Shown: positions 55,358-64,000 of the stretch, one piece after another | How the letters are laid out: the number at the start of each line of letters is the position of its first letter | How positions within the stretch are numbered: position 1 is the stretch's first letter | Assembly: GCF_000801105.2 (NCBI RefSeq) | Contig: NC_079518.1 | Coordinates: 26,330,800-26,394,799 of the forward strand | DNA: 64,000 nt | From: Raphanus sativus | Taxonomy: Eukaryota; Streptophyta; Magnoliopsida; Brassicales; Brassicaceae | Direction of reading: 5' to 3' | Translations under genes and position numbers: made by a program | Notes under the pieces: model-generated | Database searches by the model: none | Told to the model about the DNA's origin: nothing | What the model saw: only the letters and a program-made list of their open reading frames with translations

Positions 55358-56649
55358 TCATCTTCCATCTGCAAAACTCAAATAAAAGTTTATTCATTTC
55401 AGATGACAAGTTGAAATGTTTTCAAGTTGAAAAATACACTTACATGTTAATGCTGAAGAAATCTCAGAGGTTTTGATCACACGCAGCCTCTTCACCGAAG
55501 ATACAAACATCCTTTCAAAACAAAACAAAGTCACAAACTTAAGCTTATACCAAACAAATATTCTTTAGTTTGTTATTGATCAAATTTATGATTTGATATA
55601 ATAAAATAGGGGTGGAATAGGAATCTAATTCTTCTTCTTTCGATAGAGCAAAAAAAAAGCTAAATCAGATCCAGTAAAAGAAAAGGTAAGAAAAGATTCT
55701 TACTGCCATGGGACATCTCCTACAAGCATCTTGTCTCCTTCATTGTCCTCATAAGTAAGAGAATATTCTCCATTCCCATCCAATAATCCAGTGATTGGTT
55801 TCTCTTCTTCTCCAAATGATAATAATGATTCTCTTTGAGCTAATGACATCAGACAAAAAAAATATTAATCACAAAAGAGCTCTCTATGATTCTTTAAAAG
55901 TCAAAGAGCAAATTTACCTGCACGAAGACCTCTAAAGAGCTTGTCCACCGTGAGAGATAACTGCTCATAGCTATTGTGCGCACTGAGATCGACTTTACGA
56001 CCAATGGGAACACCATACATGTTGATCTTCACGAACAAGCCTCCTCGCCTCTTTGGTTCCATTGTCTTCTCTCGGCCGCTATCATTATCATACTTTTGGT
56101 TCTTGAGGACAACACCATTGGAGGTGGAGTCTTTTCCAAGCTTTGAAGAGCTTCCATTTGATAAATTCTTCCTGAATGATCTAACCGGAGGCCAACCCAC
56201 CACTGGACTAGGAGCAGTTCTTTAACACATGACATCAAAGAAAGTTAAGAAACTTGTTAATAAACACACAGCAACAGACAAATTACGGTAAATAATCTGA
56301 TAAAGATAAAACGAACGCAGTAAAAAAACTGAAACTTGCATATCATGTCAAAAGGATACAAAACAGATAAAATCAAAAGGGTAAAAAGAAAAAGGATTTT
56401 AAAAAACCTTTTCTGAGATGTGGGTTTGTTGGTGGTGATGGAAGGAGAGAAGTGGTGGTTGCGAGCGAGAGAGAGGATAGATTTGTCTTCGTCCTCATCT
56501 TCACCAGGTGGTCCAAGCTTTAGCTCAAGTTTCTTCTCTTCGGTATTGGAAACAGAGCTTTTGTCAGCAAGAAACCAGTTTCTTCTCCCTTGCGGAATCA
56601 AATGGAGCAGCTTTGGGGATATTTCACCGTTTCTTGAACAACCCTCCAT
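55358..56649 (-). CDS. IAA26: Aux/IAA auxin-response repressor (IAA26-like), 252 aa
   Basis: Short-lived nuclear repressor: it binds ARF factors, recruits TOPLESS and is degraded by SCF-TIR1/AFB in the presence of auxin. Five exons on the minus strand: 56408-56649, 55918-56219, 55704-55839, 55444-55511 and 55358-55368 (253 codons with stop). All four domains are seen: domain I EAR motif LELKLG (residues 41-46); domain II degron GWPPV (89-93) in [14 protein letters not shown]; domain [21 protein letters not shown] (about 139-156) and domain [21 protein letters not shown] (PB1 fold). The N-terminus [15 protein letters not shown] and the long domain I-II spacing identify the IAA26 (PAP1) subgroup. 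The last exon, of 11 nt, is a tentative call that gives the ending TYGR; without it the frame reads on about 17 codons. Intact; context agrees with At3g16500. Confidence 0.9.
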
Positions 56650-56866
56650 AAGTTTAACCGAAATAAATAGATTTAGACAAGCTAAGAGTTGTCTACAACT
56701 TGTTCATGCAAAGGAACAAAATATCTGTCTGAAGCAACCAATATCTTGATAATTGTCAAAATGAAAAATTTTCTGGTCTTTTCTGCAACTCTCAAAACCC
56801 TTTGAAACAGAGGAGAGAGAGAAGAGATGAAATGGAGTGAGAAGCTAGAGAGGTGGAGTAGTGGGT

Positions 56867-56874
56867 CTTTTATA
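56867..56874 (-). promoter_or_regulatory. TATA box of the IAA26-like gene
   Basis: TATAAAAG on the minus strand, about 220 bases before the ATG at 56649. It is followed by a CT-rich leader (56790-56830), a plausible transcription start region. Confidence 0.6.
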
Positions 56875-57926
56875 CAAATCAAAGCTTCGGTTTTTGTAAA
56901 TAAAAAAATGTAAACTTTTTAAGCCAAGTTTCAAAAAAAAAAATGTAAACTTTTTGGTGGGTTCTTGTCTTCCCCTACTTCACTTTATGCTCTCTCTATG
57001 TAGATTCTCAAAAAGGGGGGAGATTTTTGGGAATACGGCGAAAAGAGGGAACAGAAGCAGTCAGAATTATACGGAAGGAGTGACAGTGATTAAACCAGAA
57101 GAAAAGCAAAAGGGATCAAACCACAACGTTAATAAACAAGAGACGAAGAAAGAAAACAGTAAATATATTTACTACTATTAAAAAGTAATTTATTGGTGTG
57201 AAACACACGCCATCTTCCTCTTCTCTCTCTTGCAAAGAGCCGTAGGGTGGTTAACTTGCTGCTTTGTTTATAACACCCCCTAGGCGCCCCTCTCTTCTTT
57301 TCCTCCTTTTCTTTTAAATAGAGAATGCTTATTTAATAAACGTCACCAGTTAATTATACAAGTAGACCTATGCCAACATGTTTTTTTTTTGTCAACCTAT
57401 GCCAACATGTTAATTAAACTTTTCTGGTCTTTTTTGGTGATAATCGTCAAAAATAACTGTATTGATGTTTGAGTTTTCAAACATGTTAACTTATGTAAAG
57501 CGTTGGTGGTTCGTGAAAACCAATTCTTGGATATATTTAAAGAAATTTTTTTGATCAATCAAATATGTAATGAGATGAGATATCAAAACCCTGCCAAACT
57601 TTTATAGAATACTCTATTAAACAGATATTCCAATCGCCCTAAACCAAAAGAATGTAGGTAAATTTTGTATAATGTTTTTAGGTTTACTCAATTTATGTTT
57701 AGTGTAGATGGTAGGCTATGATACAAATTGATCTTTTTAGATGGTTATGGTTAAAAGAATTTGGATTCAGACGGTTTGTTACGGTTTCGTATAACTATTC
57801 AAATTTGGTCAAAATATAGTAAATTTGTGGTTAGCAAAAATAAGTCTCAAATTCTAATTAAATTTGTGAAAGTTAAATAAATTTGTGACTAAAAGAAAAT
57901 CAGTCTATGAGATCTTAATTAGATAT
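56875..57926. other. Upstream region of the IAA26-like gene
   Basis: Promoter and intergenic sequence without a readable gene. CT-rich sequence occurs around 57205-57320. Confidence 0.5.
57907..57926 (+). repeat. 20-bp target duplication of LINE, left
   Basis: atgagatcttaattagatat, identical to 58513-58532. Confidence 0.9.
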
Positions 57927-58512
57927 TTTTTTTTTGTCAGCAACATTACAGATTCATATTGACTCTGTTAACTAAACTGGAGGATCTGCATCCATGTGAA
58001 CGACGTAAGATGATTGTTTTCTTGCACTACGTGCTAGACTGTCCACATTTTTATTATTCGTCCTGAGAGTGGATAACCTCTGAAGCAGAGAAGCTACTCC
58101 GCAGACTCTTGATGTCTTCTAGATAATTTGGAAAAGCTGACCATTTATGTGGTTCTGAAACCATCTTCACCAACTGCGAGCAATCCGTTGCAAAAGTAAC
58201 ATTATATTGTCTTAAATTCCTCATACATTCCATTGACTAAATAAGTGCCTCAATCTCCGCGTGTAGTGGAGATAGACTTGCTCTTGTATTCTTTGCTCCC
58301 ATCAATCCCTCAAAACCTGCCAGGGTGCTATACCATCCCTGACCCGAGAACCTATCCTTGTCCTTCAATGATCCATCCGAGAAGCACAAACGACCAGGAA
58401 TAGCTGGAATTTGCATACCAACACCGCACTAGTTGCTTCCACTTTTTGATTAGCGGAATTTTGCACTTCTAACCAGAGTCGGGACTCAGTTTCAGCTAAC
58501 CTAAGCGTTAAA
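57927..58512 (-). pseudogene. 5'-truncated LINE, RNase H domain remnant
   Basis: A 586-bp insertion in minus orientation. Its A-tail (poly-T on plus) starts at 57927 and it is flanked by a perfect 20-bp duplication, the mark of target-primed reverse transcription. The readable minus-strand frame is the C-terminal RNase H (RVT_3) domain: GRLCFSDGSLKDKDRFSGQG, SPLHAEIEALI and VTFATDCSQLVKMVSEPHKW, carrying the acidic D, E and D positions. There is one in-frame stop after EALI and frame loss after EVIHSQDE. It is not capable of mobilising itself. Confidence 0.85.
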
Positions 58513-58532
58513 ATGAGATCTTAATTAGATAT
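58513..58532 (+). repeat. 20-bp target duplication of LINE, right
   Basis: Identical to 57907-57926. Confidence 0.9.
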
Positions 58533-59270
58533 GTTAAAATGAAGTAAATCTATGGAAAAAAATCTATCCAATTTTAGTCAAATCTGTTAAGATAAAGTAA
58601 ACTTGTGGTCCTAAGAAAAACAAATTATTTAATCATAATATTAAATTCGTCAAACTGAAGTAAATTTGTGGCTCAATAAAAGTAAATCTATCAATGCTAC
58701 ATAAGTCATTCAAAATTAAACAATTTTTTGGCTAAAAAGACTAAATAAATTTGTGGACAAAACATAACAAATTGTTAAAAGGATTTTGACCAAAATTAAG
58801 TTAGCATGTGACTAGAGATAAATAAATCTGTAAAAAGTAAGCTTTTTAGCAAAAAAATTATAGGAAAAAATTGATTAATGGCAAAATTGTAAATATTATT
58901 TTTTGTAACAAAAAAATTAAGAACAAAACAAGTATCAAAAACTAACCAATAATTAAAATAAAATTAGAGTTACTCTAGTAATAAATAGATAAATAAGAGT
59001 TAAACTAATTTTTCGGTTAAAAAACATCTGAAAAATTCAAAATTTCCACGCTATTTTCTTTTCCTGGGTAATATTTTCTCTTAAAATGAATAAATTGAAA
59101 AAAAAGAAGAAGAAGAAATTGCATTACCAACGGTAATAATTTTTCTCAAAAGGTGACCAACGGTAATATTGAGATCTTCGCTCGATCGTATCGTTCGAGT
59201 TTCTTCATCATCATCATCATCATCATCATCGCTCTCTCTCTCTCTCTGGAATATTGATCTAAGCATTTTT
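58533..59270. other. AT-rich non-coding stretch with (TCA)n
   Basis: Decayed repeats of an aaatttgtgg-c-taa type and a TCA microsatellite at 59203-59230. No gene. Confidence 0.5.
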
Positions 59271-59490
59271 ACAAGGGGGGAAGGTTCTCTTGATTGTCAA
59301 CATTGCTTCTCTCCGTGGTGGTAAAGTTTTTATATTTTTCAGTTTTGTAATCTCTGAGAATTAATAAGTTCCTTCGTTAGTGATTAGTTTCTTTGCTACT
59401 TAAATCGATCCTACAGTGGCTGGACAAATGCAAACTATGTATCCCAACAAAGATCACGATGGGTTCACCACTTGTTTGTTTGTTAGGTAA
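59271..59490 (+). pseudogene. Glutathione-peroxidase-like gene remnant
   Basis: Two short pieces resemble plant glutathione peroxidase around its catalytic Cys. The first is F-Y-K-G then KVLLIVNIASLRG (59272-59320), comparable with the family's YKGKVLLIVNVASKCG. The second, after a tacag acceptor-like site at about 59416, is GWTNANY (comparable with GLTDANY). A one-base shift sits in the run of G at 59274-59280 and the catalytic Cys position is not kept. The rest of the gene is not seen. Assigned from short motifs only. Confidence 0.4.
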
Positions 59491-59824
59491 ACCATATACA
59501 TAGATGACAATTGTGATTCTTAAAGAAAATTGTCATAATGAGTTTAGGGGTTTAGAATCCCCTGTAACCAGTTTTCTTGTAGCCATTTAAAATCTGAGAG
59601 TATCCCTATAAAATCATCTTGGACTTGATTTATTTGCTTTACACTATTATGGCATTGCATCTTGATGTGAATGGTGACACACGCGGCTGCTCCAAATCTA
59701 CAAGTTCAAATGTTATTGACCAACTACTTCTCCTCTCAGCATTGAGGTAATTCGGTGCATGTTACAGACTGTTTCTGCTCGCACGTGGAGAGACGATTAA
59801 AGCTTGATCAAACTCCGTATGTGG
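59491..59824. other. Non-coding stretch
   Basis: A 32-codon open frame from ATG 59649 has no recognisable homology. Nothing else supportable. Confidence 0.4.
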
Positions 59825-60654
59825 CAGGGACGGATCTAGAAAAATATTTTACATGGAGCATAATTTATTTATATACATAAATAAACTAAAATATTTTTAC
59901 AGTTTTCTTGCATTATTATAAAATACTATATGCTTACAATAAATATTTTAACTGATTAAATACTCTTTCTATTAAATGAATATTTCAAAAAAAATATTTT
60001 AAAATATATATTTTACATTTTCAAAACATTATATTGTATATAAGATAATAATTATAAATTGTAAACTCTGAAAAATAATTGTATTTATTGAATTACTATT
60101 AATTAATCACAGAAATAATGTGTTTATTATTATATTTAGATATATTTTAAATAGACATAAAAATAATTGTATTTATTGAATTACTATTCACTAATCACAG
60201 AAATAATGTGTTTATTATTATATTTAAATATATTTTAAATACACATAAAAATTAAAATGTTTATTTTAGAAATAGAGGAAGTACAAAATAAGAAATTTGA
60301 AATTCAAAACTGACATTTACACAACAAAGCTAAACAAATTTAGCAGAAATAACTAATTTAATAAAGTTTAAGAGAACAAGAAATAATGTTGAACAAAAAA
60401 AAGAGAACAGGAAATAACAAGAGTTAAAATATGAGAATAAAGAGTAACTAGACACATTAAACTTGAGGATAACAAAATAGATAAAATAAAAGATATGAGA
60501 ACGATATGATCAAGCATGAGAGTGTGTGGCACCATTTACTTAATTTAACCAAATATGCTAGATTTAGATGCTCAAAATTATGTTTATAAACAAAAAATTA
60601 TAAAGTAAGCATGGATCACTTGCCCCACCCTCCATGCAAATAGATCCACCCCTG
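59825..60654. mobile_element. hAT-like non-autonomous element, 830 bp
   Basis: The left end CAGGGACGGATCTAG and inverted right end CAGGGGTGGATCTAT match at 12 of 15 positions. They are flanked by tgtgg on both sides (59820-59824, 60655-60659). The interior is AT-rich and non-coding, with two near-identical segments at about 60068-60139 and 60165-60237. The ends look like a plant hAT family, but a 5-bp rather than 8-bp duplication leaves the class open. Confidence 0.65.
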
Positions 60655-60659
60655 TGTGG

Positions 60660-62120
60660 TATCGTTTTTCTGTACCCGATTCTGTTTTCTTTTTGGAGTT
60701 TTTTGGAGATTCCTGATTTTTTTAGTTTCTCTCAAAACTTCTATTTAAACGTTTTATCTTGGGTAATTGGTGTAATAGCCAATTTTACAGAAAAAATTAA
60801 GGATATAACATTTGATTGACATAATTAGATTTCATAGCATTTGTTCTTTTTCGGTTATATCCTTTTTTATGCAAGTTACCGGTAAATAAATGATATTTAA
60901 GTGTCTGAAGGACGATAATGACAATTAAGAAATGATTGTGATAAAATGTAAATAGAATGGAACATTCTAAATGGCAATAAACAAAATAATATAATATATA
61001 TTGTTCAAATCATGAAATATTTATGATTACAGAGAAAGATGTAATGCTTATCCTAACATCAATACAGACTTTCCCTAACTAAATAAAAAATACTAATCAC
61101 TAAACCTTAAAATAAAATATAAACCATAACTCAAATATCAAAATATGGAAAAAAATAAACATAGTAAATAGAATAGGACATCTACATATGGTATAGTTCA
61201 TATTAATGAAATTATAAAATGGTTTAATGATAGTGGAAGTAATGCTTATCCCAAATACCAACATACACAAATAGAATAGTACCAAACGAAATAGCATAAT
61301 ACATACTATTCAAAATATAACATAGTACATAATGGTGACATTATAAAATGTATATGATTGAATGAAAGAAGTTAATGATGATTTCAACCAGACCCATTCA
61401 CCTTATAAATACTAAACCCTAATCCAATGCAAACCCTAATCCAAATGTAAACTCTAAACTCAAATATCAAAATATATTTCTAAACAAAATAGAACACTAA
61501 ACCCTAAATCTTAATCAGTAAACCCTAAACCTAAATATAAACCATTAACCCATATATAAATTTTAACCCAAATAGAATGAAATAGAATAAATAACATAAT
61601 ACAAATTGTGAAATTATGAAATGTTTATGATTCCATGAAAGAAGTTAATGCTGATTTCAACTATACCCCTTCACCTTATAAATCTAAATCCCCTCACCTT
61701 ATAAATCTAAACCATAAATTCTAATCATTAAACCCTAATACAAATGTAAACCCTAAACTCAAATATCAAAATATATTTCTAAATAAAATAGAATACTTTT
61801 TATTAATCGTCAAACAAATGGAACAACATAAAATAGTAGAAATAGAAGAAAGATATTGGTAACTGATAATCGAAAAAGAAGAAGGTAATTTGAGTTTTCA
61901 TTAACCGAGTAATAAAGATAATAGAGTATATATTATAGAAATAGTGGATGTACTTTTTTCTGATTAGATAGCAAATTATCATTTGTTTTGTAGCCATCTG
62001 ACCCAATTTCCCTTTTATCTTCTACTTCTATTTTTTTACTATATTCTTTTCTAGCCAAACCATTTTTTGTCAGATAATTTTGTTTTCAAAAGTTATTCTT
62101 TTCATTACAGCCTTTTCAAT
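60660..62120. other. AT-rich stretch with aaaccctaa words
   Basis: No gene. Between 61390 and 61790 there are many aaaccctaa/aatccaaatgtaaa words and diverged repeats (for example aaactcaaatatcaaaatatatttctaaa at about 61455 and 61755), resembling degenerate interstitial telomere-type sequence. Confidence 0.5.
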
Positions 62121-62126
62121 GTTTTT

Positions 62127-62905
62127 AGGAGAGTTTTTATATAAATTTTGATTGATCATGGAAATATGGTCTGAATTTGTGTCAAAAATATAGTATCCTG
62201 TCATTAAGATCGTTAGAGATAGTATGTTCCATTTTCATTGACACTTATGATCGCTATGTTTTTTTCTAATCAATATAGTAACTATAAAGATTCTCCACTT
62301 ATACTTTTTTAAAACCCAATGTCTGGATTTGTTTACTTGTTTTAATATTTTAAGGAAAGTTTTTATATTAACTTGATTGGATATGGAAACTTGGTGTAAA
62401 TTTGTGACAACAAAATATAACATGTACTAGTACCCTCTCATCGAGAACGTTAGAGATAATATGTTATATATTCCTTAATACTTATGATTGTTATGTTTTT
62501 TCTAATCAAGTAATTATAAAGATTTGCCACTTGTATTACAGCATAATGTCTGGATTGTTTACATATTTTAAGGTTTTTAAGGTTTTAAGGGGAATTTTTA
62601 TATTAACTTGATTGATCACGGAAATTTAGTGTAAATTTGTGACAACAAAATAGAACATAATATCCTCTCATTAAAAGCGTTAGAGATGGTATGTTCTGTT
62701 TGGTGACACTTACACTATGTTTATTTAATCAATCTACTCTAGTAGTTATAAAGATTCTCGTTTGAACGTAATGATGCTTTTCTAGCCACACCATTTTTTC
62801 ATCAAATATTTTCATTTAAAAAAAAAACATAATGTTTTTCTTTTCATTATAAAAGGACTTTTTATATCAATTTGATTGATAGTGGAAATTGTGTACATTG
62901 AGTTC
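62127..62905. repeat. Diverged tandem repeat, ~230-bp unit
   Basis: Three full copies (starting about 62127, 62354 and 62590) and a partial fourth (about 62856). Each contains tttttatat-aacttgattga, then gttagagat-gtatgtt, then tataaagatt. Copies differ by many substitutions. Non-coding. Confidence 0.75.
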
Positions 62906-63186
62906 TCTACATTGTGCATACTAGCGGCGGTAATTTATTTAATTGACACTGATCTGATTTCTTTCTTTTGTTTTGCTACAAGAAAATATGATTGATAATT
63001 TGTTGTTATATCGCTTTGGTTTTGGTTTCATTATGTTGAGAAAAAATAAAAGGTTATTGGCTTAGTTCCTTCTAGTCCTGGGCGTTCGTTTATTCGGGTT
63101 AAACGGTTCGGTTTGTTCGGTTATTGGTTTATTTGGGTTGGCCAAAACTTTTCCGAAGTAAACCGATCAAAAATTCGGATCGGTCC

Positions 63187-63273
63187 GGTTCGGAAATCAG
63201 TTAATTCGGTTCGGTTATGCAATGAAAAATCTATTCAGAACTGAACCGAACCGAATTAACCGATTTCCGAACC
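63187..63273. repeat. 30-bp inverted repeat (hairpin)
   Basis: The arms 63187-63216 and 63244-63273 are nearly perfect inverted copies rich in cggttcgg words, with a loop of 27 bases. The surroundings (63080-63180) repeat the same words. It may be the end of a non-autonomous element. Confidence 0.75.
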
Positions 63274-64000
63274 TTGCCAGCTAGCTGTGTTTTCATTAAA
63301 GGGATCGAAGAAACAAATGTTATTAAGTTCTGCTGATGGTCCGTGGACTCACAAAAAGGCCCAATTAGTGATCGAAGCCATAAAAGATGTATTTATCCTG
63401 GATTTGGACTAAGACCATTCCATAAAATCCGCATATACACACCGGCAAGTTGATACAGTCAGTTGACGTTGAGATTAACAATTGTGGATTTGTTCTTTCT
63501 TTGGTTATGATGTTGGTCTCATCAGTATTCTTTTTCTTTGTCAATAAAGTATACTGCGAAGATTTTGTTAACCAAATTAGTAACTCCGTGTGTATATGAG
63601 TGATATACAACGTTGTTTACGAGCTATTATTATTTGTGTTTGTATTGTTTTCGCGTAAAAAATGAAGAATTAATGACAGGTTTTATTTTAATATTTAGAA
63701 AGTTCTAACTGGTTCAGGACTGGACTGAGTCACTGACTGATACAATCCTGGTCTGATACACTTAAAATTGTGTTCTTGAGAGATATGTAGTAGAGTTGCT
63801 GACCATTTTTCTCTGAGATTATGATTCATTCGTTTTCTTTGGGGCTGTTTCCTGATTTTTATTTTAGTTACGCACGTGTTTGTATAATTGTAAAAACACA
63901 ATGTTGAACAAACGTAGTAGAAATTTAAGCCATTATGTACATTTAAGCTGAGACGAAGAACATGCGTAAATTGGTTGGTTTACTTCTAATTATTGATAAC
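63274..64000. other. Non-coding right edge
   Basis: No gene or clear element recognised; only short frames without homology. Confidence 0.5.

Noticed and set aside
59081..59266. Asp-rich minus-strand open frame
   Set aside because: Produced by the (TCA)n microsatellite.

Overview
The window is nuclear DNA from a crucifer, most likely tribe Brassiceae (Brassica or a close relative). It is AT-rich, spliceosomal introns are common, and transposable elements of every major plant class are nested in one another. Four genes near the right read in the order nitrile-specifier protein, mitochondrial processing peptidase alpha, IQ67-domain protein, Aux/IAA. From memory this matches the Arabidopsis thaliana chromosome 3 order NSP1 (At3g16400), MPPalpha2 (At3g16480), IQD26 (At3g16490), IAA26 (At3g16500). 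Nitrile-specifier proteins are specific to the glucosinolate system of Brassicales.

Left part (1-11 kb). Mostly non-coding, with Helitron 3' ends at about 744, 757 and 4290. It also holds a broken multi-exon 3' fragment of biosynthetic threonine deaminase (6.1-6.8 kb, minus) and an unannotated two-exon secreted defensin-like peptide gene (8968-9371, minus).

Middle-left (10.5-21.3 kb). An old Ty1/copia element in minus orientation (about 11.1-13.9 kb) has one LTR split by a complete hAT transposon (13863-18325). That hAT has matching terminal inverted repeats, a perfect 8-bp target duplication and an open 688-aa transposase in three exons. Inverted-repeat elements and a Helitron follow.

Centre (21.4-40.5 kb). 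There are two Mutator-like elements of the KI-MULE (KAONASHI) type. The first (about 21410-31301, beside a 100-N gap) has a decayed mudrA and a decayed ULP1-protease gene. Its non-coding intervals are filled with arrays of a short palindromic AAGTCGTC motif, and it carries a long foldback. The second (32898-40473) is complete, with terminal inverted repeats, a perfect 9-bp target duplication, an open 741-aa transposase, a GRF zinc-finger gene and a DUF1985/ULP1 gene whose protease domain has lost its His/Asp segment. It sits inside an intron of the nitrile-specifier gene. The jacalin exon is on the left and broken by frameshifts. The kelch exon is on the right and open, with its metal-binding E-D-H triad kept.

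Right part (41.8-64 kb). A LINE remnant is interrupted by a TTA-flanked MITE, and a gag-only copia remnant follows. Then come three apparently intact genes: MPP alpha (13 exons, plus), an IQD gene (3 exons, minus) and an IAA26-like gene (5 exons, minus). The last 7 kb hold a LINE fragment with a 20-bp target duplication, a glutathione-peroxidase-like remnant, a hAT-like non-autonomous element and diverged tandem repeats. Splice sites were assigned by eye from GT/AG signals, frame continuity and remembered homologues; no alignment was run.
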